From NCBI GenBank assembly GCA_965204565.1, contig CBDBEU010000005.1:1054001-1118000 (forward strand): a stretch of DNA of 64,000 bases, read 5' to 3'. Below, piece after piece: positions 56,295 to 64,000 of the stretch (the first letter of the stretch is position 1; each line of letters starts with the position of its first letter). Source of the stretch: CBDBEU01 sp965204565. GTDB taxonomy: Bacteria; Pseudomonadota; Alphaproteobacteria; Rhizobiales; TMED25. The notes below the pieces were generated by a model that made no database searches, had not been told where the DNA came from, and was given only the letters and a program-made list of their open reading frames with translations. Position numbers and translations under genes: made by a program.

Positions 56295-57851
56295 ATGATA
56301 CCGAATCACGATCGCGTACTGATTATTGATTTTGGCAGCCAGGTCACACAGCTCATTGCCCGCCGTGTGCGAGAAGCCGGTGTCTATTGCGAGATCGCAC
56401 CGTTCAATCGCGCAAGCGGGATGCTCGAGAGTTTTGCGCCCAGGGGCGTGATTCTGTCCGGCGGGCCGGAAAGCGTGATCGCGGCCGAAACCCCGCGTGC
56501 GCCGGAAGCGGTTTTTGCCGCCGGCATACCGGTACTCGGCATCTGCTACGGCCAGCAAACCATGGTTACCCAGCTTGGCGGTCAGGTTGAGTCTTCAGGA
56601 CGGCGTGAATTTGGACGCGCCGAGGCTGAAGTAACGGGCAAGGCCTCGATTTTCGATGATGTTTGGCCCTTGGGCACCACCCACCAGGTGTGGATGAGCC
56701 ATGGCGATCATGTGTCGCGTCTGCCTGAGGGGTTCACGGCCGTGGCCACGTCGTCTGGCGCACCTTATGCGGCAATCGCTGATGAGGAGCGCCGGTTTTA
56801 CGGCGTTCAGTTTCATCCAGAAGTAGTCCACACGCCCGATGGCGCACAGCTGATTGCCAATTTTGTGCGCGGCACCTGCGGCTGTGCCGGTGATTGGACC
56901 ATGGCTGCTTTCCGTGAGGAGGCGATCGCCGACATTCACGCCAGGGTCGGACAGGGCCGGGTCATCTGCGGACTTTCCGGTGGTGTCGATTCCTCGGTCG
57001 TCGCCGTACTTCTGCATGAAGCGATTGGCGATCAACTCACCTGCATATTCGTCGATCATGGTCTGCTTCGCCAGGGAGAGGCGGACGAGGTGGTGGGGCT
57101 GTTTCGCGATCACTACAACATCCCTTTGGTGCACGTGAACGCGACCGATCGCTTCCTTGGCGCCCTTTCCGGCGTCAGCGATCCGGAGCAAAAGCGCAAG
57201 ACCATCGGGGGATTGTTCATTGAGATCTTTGAAGCCGAGGCGGCAAAAGCTGGAGATGCCGCATTCCTCGCCCAAGGCACGCTTTATCCCGATGTCATTG
57301 AAAGCGTTAGTTTCGCCGGTGGCCCTTCGGTCACCATCAAGAGCCACCACAATGTCGGCGGGCTTCCCGAGCAGATGAATCTGCGACTGATCGAGCCTCT
57401 GCGCGAGTTATTCAAGGATGAGGTCCGCATTCTTGGCCGTGAGCTCGGTCTGCCCGATATTTTCGTTGCCCGTCATCCCTTTCCCGGTCCCGGCCTGGCG
57501 ATCAGATGCCCCGGCGCTGTTACCGGCGATCAGCTGGAGGTCCTTCGCAAGGCCGATGCCATTTATCTTGATGAAATTCGCAAGGCAGGTCTGTATGGCG
57601 TGATCTGGCAGGCTTTCGCGGTGTTGCTGCCGGTGCAGACTGTCGGCGTCATGGGCGATGCGCGCACCTATGAGCATGTTTGCGCTCTGCGCGCAGTCAC
57701 CTCTCTCGATGGCATGACTGCGGACTTCCATCGGTTCGACATGGACCTGCTCGGTCGCATCGCCAGCCGGATCATCAACGAGGTCGCGGGAATCAATCGG
57801 GTGGTCTATGACGTCACCTCAAAGCCGCCCGGCACGATCGAGTGGGAATGA
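56295..57851 (+). CDS. guaA: GMP synthase (glutamine-hydrolysing)
   Basis: 518 residues, normal. Converts XMP to GMP using ATP and glutamine. Starts MIPNHDRVLIIDFGSQVTQL. Class I glutamine amidotransferase: GICYGQQTMVTQLGG with the nucleophile Cys, and VQFHPEVVHTP with His and Glu. ATP pyrophosphatase domain: GLSGGVDSSVVAVLLHEAIG (P-loop) and IFVDHGLLRQGE. C-terminal dimerisation domain: FPGPGLAIRCPGAVTGDQLE and the end INRVVYDVTSKPPGTIEWE. The start lies 125 bases beyond an IS1380 remnant, so its promoter region may be partly IS-derived. No lesion. Confidence 0.97.
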   Translation: MIPNHDRVLIIDFGSQVTQLIARRVREAGVYCEIAPFNRASGMLESFAPRGVILSGGPESVIAAETPRAPEAVFAAGIPVLGICYGQQTMVTQLGGQVESSGRREFGRAEAEVTGKASIFDDVWPLGTTHQVWMSHGDHVSRLPEGFTAVATSSGAPYAAIADEERRFYGVQFHPEVVHTPDGAQLIANFVRGTCGCAGDWTMAAFREEAIADIHARVGQGRVICGLSGGVDSSVVAVLLHEAIGDQLTCIFVDHGLLRQGEADEVVGLFRDHYNIPLVHVNATDRFLGALSGVSDPEQKRKTIGGLFIEIFEAEAAKAGDAAFLAQGTLYPDVIESVSFAGGPSVTIKSHHNVGGLPEQMNLRLIEPLRELFKDEVRILGRELGLPDIFVARHPFPGPGLAIRCPGAVTGDQLEVLRKADAIYLDEIRKAGLYGVIWQAFAVLLPVQTVGVMGDARTYEHVCALRAVTSLDGMTADFHRFDMDLLGRIASRIINEVAGINRVVYDVTSKPPGTIEWE

Positions 57852-58018
57852 AACTCAATCTGTTGATTGTCAGCGTCCGGATTGCGCCAAATTGGCGGCT
57901 ATGATGCTGCCCGCAGGCCAGAATATTCTTGCGTGATTGCAGCATATCGCAGTGCAGGGTAGGGTGCATCGTGGGGCGTCAGCGTTGCGTTTGATTTCAA
58001 ACGGTTGGGGCAAACATT

Positions 58019-58687
58019 TTGAGTGATATCTTTCGCGAAGTCAACGAAGAACTACGCCAGGACCGACTGCAGGCGTTCTGGAAAAAACACGGTTGGCTGA
58101 TCGTCATTGCGGCCGCCGGCATCGTTCTGGGTGTCGCCGGTGCACGTTTTCATCAGTCATGGGACCGGGCGCAGTCGGCTGAAGCAGGGGCGAAATTTTC
58201 TGAAGCGATCCAGCTGTTGCGCGACGATGATCGCGTTTCCGGCCTTGCCGTGCTGGACGGGCTCAGCCAGGATTCCTATGCTCAATATCCAATTCTGGCG
58301 CGGCTGCGAAAGGCCTCTGCCCTAGTTGACGAGGGTGACAGTCGGGCCGCCGTTGAGGCCTTCGATGCGGTTGCCGCCGATGAGGATGTCGACCAGCTAT
58401 TGCGCGATCTTGCCCGTATCCGCGCCGCTTTTGTGCTGGTTGACGAAGCCGGCCCCGGTGAAATCAAGCAACGCCTGTCATCCCTCACCGAAGTGGGGGG
58501 ACCGTGGCGGCACAGCGCCGGGGAACTGATTGCGCTGTCACTTTACCGCGCCGGCGAATTTGCTGAAGCCGATGCCGAGTATGACCGTGTAATGTCGGAT
58601 CCTGCCGTGCCGGTGGGCCCGCGCGGACGCGCGGAAATGATGCGTGCGCTGATTGCATCGCATCTGGCCGACGCCGACCAGAAATGA
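58019..58687 (+). CDS. YfgM-like tetratricopeptide membrane protein
   Basis: 222 residues from a TTG start at 58019 (MSDIFREVNEELRQDRLQAF), the only start that includes the conserved N-terminus. One membrane helix (GWLIVIAAAGIVLGVAGARF, residues about 25-45) anchors a periplasmic TPR-like domain (AQSAEAGAKFSEAIQLLRDD, YAQYPILARLRKASALVDEG, GELIALSLYRAGEFAEADAE). YfgM in E. coli is an ancillary SecYEG/PpiD partner. The stop overlaps the start of the BamB-like gene by four bases (ATGA), so the two are cotranscribed, as in most alphaproteobacteria, where der normally follows. Intact. Confidence 0.88.
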   Translation: MSDIFREVNEELRQDRLQAFWKKHGWLIVIAAAGIVLGVAGARFHQSWDRAQSAEAGAKFSEAIQLLRDDDRVSGLAVLDGLSQDSYAQYPILARLRKASALVDEGDSRAAVEAFDAVAADEDVDQLLRDLARIRAAFVLVDEAGPGEIKQRLSSLTEVGGPWRHSAGELIALSLYRAGEFAEADAEYDRVMSDPAVPVGPRGRAEMMRALIASHLADADQK

Positions 58688-60030
58688 CCGCAAAGCCACC
58701 CGTTGGGCGGAGGTTACGGGGCGGTGTCACCCTCCTCGCAGGTTTGTTGCTGTCGACGCCCGGTTGCACATCGGACATCTGGCTTGGGGACGAAGAGGTT
58801 CCTCTTGCCGGTGAACGCATCGCCATTAACGAGCGCAACGACACCATGGAAGCAACCGGCGGTGCCGAGCCCATTGTTATTCCCCAGGCGGAGGTGAATC
58901 GCAGTTGGAGCCAGCCGGGCGGCAACGCGGCCAATTCCCCCGGTCACGTCGCCACCAATGCCACTCTTTCACGCCTTTGGTCGGCGTCAGTGGGGGCGGG
59001 TTCCAGCAGTTATGGCCGGCTCACATCCTCTCCCATCGTCATCGGTAATATCTTGTATTCAATCGATGCGACGGCACGGGTGACCGCCACCCATGCCGGG
59101 AGTGGAAAGCAAATCTGGCGTGTATCGCTGGCGCCGGAGAATGAGGAAGCCGAAGGTGGTTTCGGGGGCGGGATAACAGCTGATTTTGGTCGTATCGTTG
59201 CTGCCACCGGGTTTGGTGACGTCATTGGACTTGATCCTGCTTCCGGTCGGCGCCTGTGGGAACATTCCTTCGGACTGCCAATCAGAGCCGCGCCAACTGC
59301 CAGCGATGGGCGCGTATATGTCATCACCATCAACAATGAAGTGCATAGTCTGGACATCGAATCGGGCGAGGTACTCTGGGATTTTCGCCGCTATTCGGAA
59401 AGCGCCGGCATTCTCGCCAATACCAGCGCCGCGGTTCAGGGTGGCATAGTGGTCGTCCCTTACCGGTCAGGAGAGATTCTGGCGTTCGATGTTGTCAGCG
59501 GCAAACCAGCCTGGGGTGACACGCTCACGCGTACCGGCGCGCAGTCTTCGCTTTCGACCATCAATGATATCGCCGGCCGTCCCGCGATTGCCGACGGGAT
59601 GGTATTTGCCGTCAGTCATTCCGGGCGCATCGCGGCGATCCGGTTGAAGGATGGTACCCGCGTTTGGGAGCGCAATGTCGCCAGCACCCAGACGCCATGG
59701 CCGGCAGGTGGCAACATTTTTGTTGTCGGCATTGACGGACGGGTCAGTGCGCTTGGTGCCAGCAACGGCAAGGTGAAGTGGGTGACCTCGCTGCCCCAGT
59801 TTCAAGATCCCGTGGATCGTGAAGGCCCGATTCTCTATAGCGGACCGGTATTGGCTGGCGGTCGCTTGTTGATTGTTTCGTCCACCGGTTCGCTGATCGA
59901 GATCACACCTGAAACCGGTGCTATAATAGGCCAAACATCAATCGGGAAGCAGTTTTACATCCCGCCTGTCATTGCCAATGGCTCGGTTTATCTCATGGCT
60001 GATGACGCCACTTTGATTGCGATGCGCTGA
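58684..60030 (+). CDS. bamB: BamB-like outer membrane assembly lipoprotein (PQQ-like beta-propeller)
   Basis: 448 residues. Lipoprotein signal with lipobox in VTLLAGLLLSTPGC (Cys about residue 28). An eight-bladed PQQ/quinoprotein-like propeller follows: ASVGAGSSSYGRLTSSPIVI, DATARVTATHAGSGKQIWRV, ASGRRLWEHSFGLPIRAAPT, IESGEVLWDFRRYSESAGIL, KDGTRVWERNVASTQTPWPA, ASNGKVKWVTSLPQFQDPVD and the end VYLMADDATLIAMR. BamB is a scaffold of the beta-barrel assembly machine at the outer membrane. It overlaps the YfgM-like gene. Downstream, at 60066, an IS21 fragment begins where der is expected. No lesion. Confidence 0.88.
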   Translation: MTAKPPVGRRLRGGVTLLAGLLLSTPGCTSDIWLGDEEVPLAGERIAINERNDTMEATGGAEPIVIPQAEVNRSWSQPGGNAANSPGHVATNATLSRLWSASVGAGSSSYGRLTSSPIVIGNILYSIDATARVTATHAGSGKQIWRVSLAPENEEAEGGFGGGITADFGRIVAATGFGDVIGLDPASGRRLWEHSFGLPIRAAPTASDGRVYVITINNEVHSLDIESGEVLWDFRRYSESAGILANTSAAVQGGIVVVPYRSGEILAFDVVSGKPAWGDTLTRTGAQSSLSTINDIAGRPAIADGMVFAVSHSGRIAAIRLKDGTRVWERNVASTQTPWPAGGNIFVVGIDGRVSALGASNGKVKWVTSLPQFQDPVDREGPILYSGPVLAGGRLLIVSSTGSLIEITPETGAIIGQTSIGKQFYIPPVIANGSVYLMADDATLIAMR

Positions 60031-60065
60031 GCCCTCAAGGGCCATTTGTTGATTTTCAGTGAGAG

Positions 60066-60906
60066 TTGACGCGGGCGGGTGATAAATTTCCACTGGGAAG
60101 AGACCCGTGTTCCGACCTCTTCCCCGGCTTTGGAGTCGGGGGATTATGGAGTGATCGACATGGATTTACCGAGTGTAACCCGGCGCCGGCATTTCCGCGA
60201 TTGAAGGCCGATCCCGGAGATGGCGCGGCGCACCGGACTGTCGCGCAAAACGATCCGCAAGTCTCTGCGGTCCGACACTGTGGAACCGAAGTTCAAGGTT
60301 CCCGATCGGGCGAGCAAGCCGGCCCCGTATGCGGACAAGCCGACCACCCGGCTTCGGATCGAGGCGGGCAGGTCGCGCAAGCGGCGGTGTACAGTCAGGC
60401 AGATGCATGCCGACCTTGTCGGCCCTGGGCTTTGACGGGTCCCATGGCCGGGTTGCGGCCTTTGCGCGCAAGTGGGAGGCCGAGCGGCAACACGAGCAGC
60501 AGACCGGCGGGCGCGGCACCTTCGTGCCGCCGGTCTTTGCGCCTGGCGAGGCGTTCCGGTTCGACCGGAGCGAGGATCGGGTGATCCCGGGCGGCGAACG
60601 GGTCAAGCTGCAGGTGGCCCATACCAGGCTGTCGCATAGCCGGGCATTCATCGTGCGCGCTTATCTGCTCCGGCCCCACGAGATTCTGTTCGATGCCCCG
60701 ATCCGGGCGTTGCGGGCGCCGGGCGGCGTGCCCCGGCGCGGGGTGTTCGACAATATGAAGACTGCTGTCGACCGGATCGGCTCCGGCAAGGCGCGGCAGG
60801 TCAACGCCCGGTTTGCCGCGATGGCCGGTCATGATCTGTTCGAGCCCGCGTTCTGCAACCCGGCTTCCGGGTGGGAGAAGGGTCGGGTCGGGAAGAACGT
60901 GCAGGA
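60066..60906 (+). mobile_element. 5' half of an IS21 family element (istA N-terminal part), decayed
   Basis: From 60066 the left part of an IS21 element. IstA pieces are MARRTGLSRKTIRKSLRSDT, VEPKFKVPDRASKPAPYADK and RRCTVRQMHADLVGPGL up to a stop. Then in another phase come GSHGRVAAFARKWEAERQHE, TFVPPVFAPGEAFRFDRSED, LSHSRAFIVRAYLLRPHEIL (shortened DDE core), RRGVFDNMKTAVDRIGSGKA and NPASGWEKGRVGKNVQDAR. At about 60906 this changes abruptly into an IS1380 3' part. The missing istA end and istB are of the kind found at 39410-40680, next to der. Confidence 0.8.
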
Positions 60907-61165
60907 TGCGCGGCTCCGTGCGTCAGCGGTACCGGCATGACGGTGTCGGCGATCAAACCCGGGCGAAAGCGGCTCGACGGGGCTGACCCGACGGGCGCCG
61001 GTCGGACCGAATTCCGGTTCAAGCCCGTTGCAGCGGCGATAAATCGCGCCCGGTTCACGAACCGGATGCCCAAACCACGACACGGCCCGCCCAAGAGGCT
61101 TGATCCATACGCAAAACAGCGGCAGCATGATCGAAATGGCGTTCTAATCGGGGAATGTCGGTTAA
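60907..61165 (+). mobile_element. 3' part of an IS1380 family element
   Basis: About 260 bases matching, in reverse complement, the left end of the element at 17741-18590: CGTCAGCGGTACCGGCATGA, GGTGTCGGCGATCAAACCCG, GCGTTCTAATCGGGGAATGT to CGG at about 61165. It carries the final part of the transposase 3' region and the right inverted repeat. Its outer end lies about 30 bases before the start of the CHCC zinc-finger gene. Confidence 0.72.
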
Positions 61166-61193
61166 TACAAGTTCAATCCAAGGAGCAGCTTCG

Positions 61194-61442
61194 ATGGCGA
61201 CCGCAACGGTGCCCTATTTCAAGAATGATATTGGCGTCAAGACGATCGAGATCGGCGCCCATGAATTCAAATGCGCCGGCGCCTCGCCGCCCTTCGATCA
61301 CCCGCATGTTTTTCTCGACATGGGCGATAACAGCGAAATCACCTGCCCCTATTGCTCGACTCTTTACCGTCACCGTGCCGACCTCTTAGCCGATGCCGCC
61401 GAGCCGGCCGAATGCGCCTATGTCGAGGGTTCGACCGACTGA
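61194..61442 (+). CDS. CHCC-type zinc-finger domain protein
   Basis: 82 residues from ATG 61194 (MATATVPYFKNDIGVKTIEI), preceded by AAGGAGCAG eight bases upstream; an ATG at 61155 lies within the IS1380 end. The zf-CHCC pattern (C near KCAGASPPFDHPHVFLDMG, then EITCPYCSTLYRH) matches the NDUFS6/mitochondrial complex I 13-kDa-like family, whose bacterial members bind zinc and may aid complex I assembly. The stop overlaps the monooxygenase leader region by position; the next gene's GTG is 12 bases on. Upstream promoter now replaced or moved by an IS1380 remnant. Intact. Confidence 0.85.
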   Translation: MATATVPYFKNDIGVKTIEIGAHEFKCAGASPPFDHPHVFLDMGDNSEITCPYCSTLYRHRADLLADAAEPAECAYVEGSTD

Positions 61443-61453
61443 GGCAGCAGGCG

Positions 61454-62686
61454 GTGTCTCAACCGCGCTCGGTCATAATCGCCGGCGCCGGTATCGCCGG
61501 TCTCAGTGCAGCGATTGCAATTACCCGCTCCGGTCGCAAGACACTGGTGCTGGAGCGTGCCAGCGAGCCTTTTGAACCGGGTGCCGGACTGCAGCTAAGC
61601 CCCAATGCGGTGCGCGTACTGGAGCAGTTGGGTCTGGGTCCCGCTCTCGCTGACGTTTCGCTGCGCCCGCAGGCTCTGACGGTAAAGAGCGCGCTCAGCG
61701 GCAAAGACCTCTCCCGCATGGATCTCGCAAATATCGCCGAGGCGCGCTATGGCGCACCCTATTGCGTGCTTGCAAGACCGGCGCTGCATAGACTTCTCAC
61801 CGAAGCGGCACAGAATGCCGGCGTTGATATCCGCTATGGCAGCGAAGTTGCGAGCTACGGCGATGACCAGAATGGCATCACCGCCCGGATAAAAGGTGGC
61901 GAGAGCGTCTTTGGCGAGGCACTGATCGGCGCCGATGGTCTGTGGTCGAACATTCGCAAAACCCACTGGCCGGGCCACTCACCCCGGCCCGCGTCCATGA
62001 CCGCTTGGCGCGCCATCATGAATGATGAAACGTCAGCGCGCTACCCGATTAACGGTCATCTGGTGATCGCGTGGCTTGCCCCGAAACTGCACGCGGTGAC
62101 GTATACCATCGACGCTGACGGCACACTCAACCTGGTGGTTGTGATTCAATCCCGATCCAATAGTGAAGGGTGGAATATCACTGGCAATGCCCAGGACCTG
62201 CGTGTGACTGCGGCAAACCTCTTCGGCCCACTGCGCGAGATCATCTCCCGCGCTGACAATTGGCGCTGCTGGCCGCTATTTGATGCGCCAGCCATGCCTG
62301 CATCCGTCCCTAGCGGCCCACAAGCAGTGACGCTGATCGGCGATGCCGCCCATCCGATGCTGCCATTCCTCGCCCAGGGTGCGGGCATGGCAATCGAGGA
62401 TGCGCTGTCCCTGGCCCAAGCGCTGGCCATAACACCTTCCGAACCGGCAAAAGCATTTCGCTTGAATGAACACGCGCGCAGAGCCCGCCTCAACCGTGTC
62501 ACCAACACCGCAGCCCAGAATGGCCGGATCTTTCACATGAGTGGCCTGCTTGCTTGCGCACGGGATCTAACACTCAAGGCGCTTTCGGCAAGGACCTTGC
62601 TGACACGGTATGATTGGCTTTATGGCGGCGGTCCCGCCCCAAAAGGCAATACACATCAAGGCGGCTCTCACTCAGGCGCTTCATAA
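61454..62686 (+). CDS. FAD-dependent monooxygenase (salicylate hydroxylase-like)
   Basis: 410 residues from GTG 61454 (MSQPRSVIIAGAGIAGLSAA), chosen because the earlier in-frame ATG (61352) lies inside the zinc-finger gene. PHBH-fold motifs: VIIAGAGIAGLSAAIAITRS, LQLSPNAVRVLEQLG, VLARPALHRLLTEAAQNAG, LIGADGLWSNIRK and TLIGDAAHPMLPFLAQGAGM. The family hydroxylates salicylate, 3-hydroxybenzoate or other aromatics, with some members acting in quinone pathways; substrate here is unknown. 12 bases after the zinc-finger gene, hence probably cotranscribed. It overlaps the end of the convergent hydrolase gene by 19 bases. No lesion. Confidence 0.88.
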   Translation: MSQPRSVIIAGAGIAGLSAAIAITRSGRKTLVLERASEPFEPGAGLQLSPNAVRVLEQLGLGPALADVSLRPQALTVKSALSGKDLSRMDLANIAEARYGAPYCVLARPALHRLLTEAAQNAGVDIRYGSEVASYGDDQNGITARIKGGESVFGEALIGADGLWSNIRKTHWPGHSPRPASMTAWRAIMNDETSARYPINGHLVIAWLAPKLHAVTYTIDADGTLNLVVVIQSRSNSEGWNITGNAQDLRVTAANLFGPLREIISRADNWRCWPLFDAPAMPASVPSGPQAVTLIGDAAHPMLPFLAQGAGMAIEDALSLAQALAITPSEPAKAFRLNEHARRARLNRVTNTAAQNGRIFHMSGLLACARDLTLKALSARTLLTRYDWLYGGGPAPKGNTHQGGSHSGAS

Positions 62687-63687
62687 CGCCGCACCGTCTG
62701 ATCGATCGCACCAAAAATCGACGCCCCGGAATGGTCGAGCATTTCTATGCGCACCCTGTCGCCAAAAGTCATGAATGGCGTGCGCGGCGAGCCGTTTTCG
62801 ATGGTTTCGACCATGCGCTGTTCGCCAATGCTGGAATGGCCGACGCCGCCCTCCTCAATTGGCGTGCGTTCGGTTGCCACCGCCCGGTTCGACACCGTGC
62901 CCGAGCCGACTATGGTACCGGCACCGAGACGCCGGGTTTTGACCGCATGAGCGATAACGGTCGGCAGATCAAACCCCATATCGACGCCGGCTTCGGCGCG
63001 CCCGAACGCCTTGCCATTGAACGTGGTCAGGATCGGCAGATGAAGCTTTTGCCCGTCCCAGGCATTGCCAAGTTCATCGGCGGTGACAGCGACGGGCGAG
63101 AACGCGGCCGAGGGCTTTGAATGATAAAGACCAAATCCCTTGGCCTGCTCCGCTGCCGCCAGGTTGCGCAGCGAAATATCATTCACCAGCATAAACAGGA
63201 CGACATGGTTCTTGGCCTGCTCAGCCGTGATGCTCATCGCCACATCGTCAGTGATGGTGGCGTATTCAGCCTCAAAATCGATCCCCCAGTCCGTGCTTTC
63301 AAACAATATATCGTCGCAGGGACCGAGCAGCGTGTCTGATCCGCCCTGATAGATTAGCGGGTCAGCCCAAATCGTAGCGGTGAGCTTGGGCCCCACCGCT
63401 TCGCTCACCAGTTCCAGATAATTGCCGTAGGCCGAGCCTGCCACCCAGTGACAGGCGCGCGGCAGTGGTGCTGCCATGGCTGCAGCATCAAACGGCTGGC
63501 TTGCGCGCTCGCCCGCTTCCAGCGCCTCCGCGGCTGCGCACAGTCGGGGTTCGGTACGCGCCCAATCATCGATTGCAGTCTGCATGGTCGGCGCGATTTC
63601 CGGCACCGGGCTGATACTTGTTAGGTCTCGCGATACCAGCACTAGCGTGCCATTGCGGCCCCCAGCCTTGAGCGATCCGAGTTTCAT
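62668..63687 (-). CDS. fumarylacetoacetate hydrolase family protein
   Basis: 339 residues from ATG 63687 (MKLGSLKAGGRNGTLVLVSR). The family C-terminal domain is complete: CHWVAGSAYGNYLELVSEAV, the metal ligands in DILFESTDWGIDFEAEYATI (E..E) and ITDD, MLVNDISLRNLA, SAAFSPVAVTADELG and GTIVGSGTVSNRA. Members cleave C-C bonds of 3-oxo/acyl-pyruvates or hydrate dienoates in aromatic and tyrosine breakdown. N-terminal FAA-like cap present; closest in length to the 330-residue homologues that accompany homogentisate or other ring-cleavage genes. Convergent overlap of 19 bases with the FAD monooxygenase. No lesion. Confidence 0.9.
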   Translation of the reverse strand: MKLGSLKAGGRNGTLVLVSRDLTSISPVPEIAPTMQTAIDDWARTEPRLCAAAEALEAGERASQPFDAAAMAAPLPRACHWVAGSAYGNYLELVSEAVGPKLTATIWADPLIYQGGSDTLLGPCDDILFESTDWGIDFEAEYATITDDVAMSITAEQAKNHVVLFMLVNDISLRNLAAAEQAKGFGLYHSKPSAAFSPVAVTADELGNAWDGQKLHLPILTTFNGKAFGRAEAGVDMGFDLPTVIAHAVKTRRLGAGTIVGSGTVSNRAVATERTPIEEGGVGHSSIGEQRMVETIENGSPRTPFMTFGDRVRIEMLDHSGASIFGAIDQTVRRYEAPE

Positions 63688-64000
63688 GGCCAGATGATCT
63701 GGTTGATCGCAGCCCCTGCGTCAATGGCAAAAGCACTGCTGAGGGCTCAGAGGCATTCCACTCTGTAAATTTGCCTTCGAACCTTACTTTGAAATCGGTC
63801 CGCAAACCGGTCGGCCATCCGCTCTTGCTGATTACCCTGCTATGCTGGTCAACGGTCTGCTCGATATTCCAAGGAGACTGCCTTGCGTACCCAATTAGCG
63901 TTTCGGTGTACCAGCCATTCCGTCAACCGCGCCCAATAACCTCCCCGCGCGGACCCTGTCGAGCCGAACAAGCCACTCGCATTCCACAGTCAGGCGGATG
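63688..64000. other. terminal stretch without a supported gene
   Basis: About 310 bases. It probably holds the promoter of the minus-strand hydrolase. A candidate ribosome-binding site AAGGAGA at about 63871 precedes TTGCGTACCC, but the frame after it stops soon. No family sequence could be recognised in any frame; a gene may begin beyond the window edge. Confidence 0.4.

Overview
The window looks like a chromosomal segment of an alphaproteobacterium, most likely of the Hyphomicrobiales (Rhizobiales). The housekeeping proteins (LepA, GuaA, Der, BamB/YfgM-like, HspQ, three CNNM/CorC-type proteins), the giant membrane-anchored coiled-coil protein and the RpoE-ChrR type gene set are all of alphaproteobacterial character. 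The striking property is decay. Core genes are full length and undamaged, but many accessory genes carry frameshifts, in-frame stops, internal deletions or IS insertions, and at least a dozen IS elements (IS3, IS5, IS21, IS1380 families) are present, most of them broken. This suggests an early to middle stage of genome erosion. Sequencing error is an alternative for the single-base indels in short runs, but not for the internal deletions, nonsense codons, gene fusions and IS scars.

Layout. 1-569: maleylacetate reductase running out of the window. 893-9225: a nearly complete ECF sigma/ChrR (singlet-oxygen response) locus: tspO, folE, DUF3095, a FAS1 tail, the ECF sigma factor, chrR and an SDR on the plus strand, facing an FAD oxidoreductase-DUF1365-cfa operon on the minus strand, with DUF2177 divergent from that operon. 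Every member except tspO is broken, yet five promoter-like sites of the form TGATC(C/T)-N18-T(A/T)A remain. 9590-16130: an OxyR-like regulator lacking the peroxidatic cysteine, NhaA, two CorC/TlyC-type proteins and an IS3 element that marks a deletion scar. 16172-27861: amidohydrolase fragment, aldo/keto reductase, HspQ, AEC transporter interrupted by an IS3 element, UbiH-like hydroxylase, broken copper amine oxidase, YVTN propeller, dnaE2 remnant and frameshifted dipeptide epimerase.

27957-33854: one 1965-residue membrane-anchored coiled-coil protein containing about 3.9 nearly identical 624-bp tandem repeats. 34180-42000: an IS graveyard with a PAS protein, Der and a broken dienelactone hydrolase. 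42409-50465: CorC-type protein, an A/T-rich unknown gene, tRNA-Arg(CCT), a UvrD-like helicase with an inserted nuclease domain and zinc ribbon, further IS elements, and a DUF3883 nuclease-like protein. This part has the look of a small defence or DNA-processing island bounded by tRNA genes.

50850-63687: tRNA-Ser(GGA), a small membrane protein, MepA that has lost its stop codon, an IS5 element, LepA, a pirin stump cut by an IS1380 remnant, GuaA, YfgM-like and BamB-like proteins, IS21/IS1380 remnants, a CHCC zinc-finger protein, an FAD monooxygenase and a fumarylacetoacetase-family hydrolase. The yfgM-bamB-der order that is usual in alphaproteobacteria is broken here. bamB is followed by the 5' half of an IS21 element at 60066, and der is preceded by the 3' half of an IS21 element at 39410, 20 kb away in the opposite orientation, which points to an IS-associated inversion.
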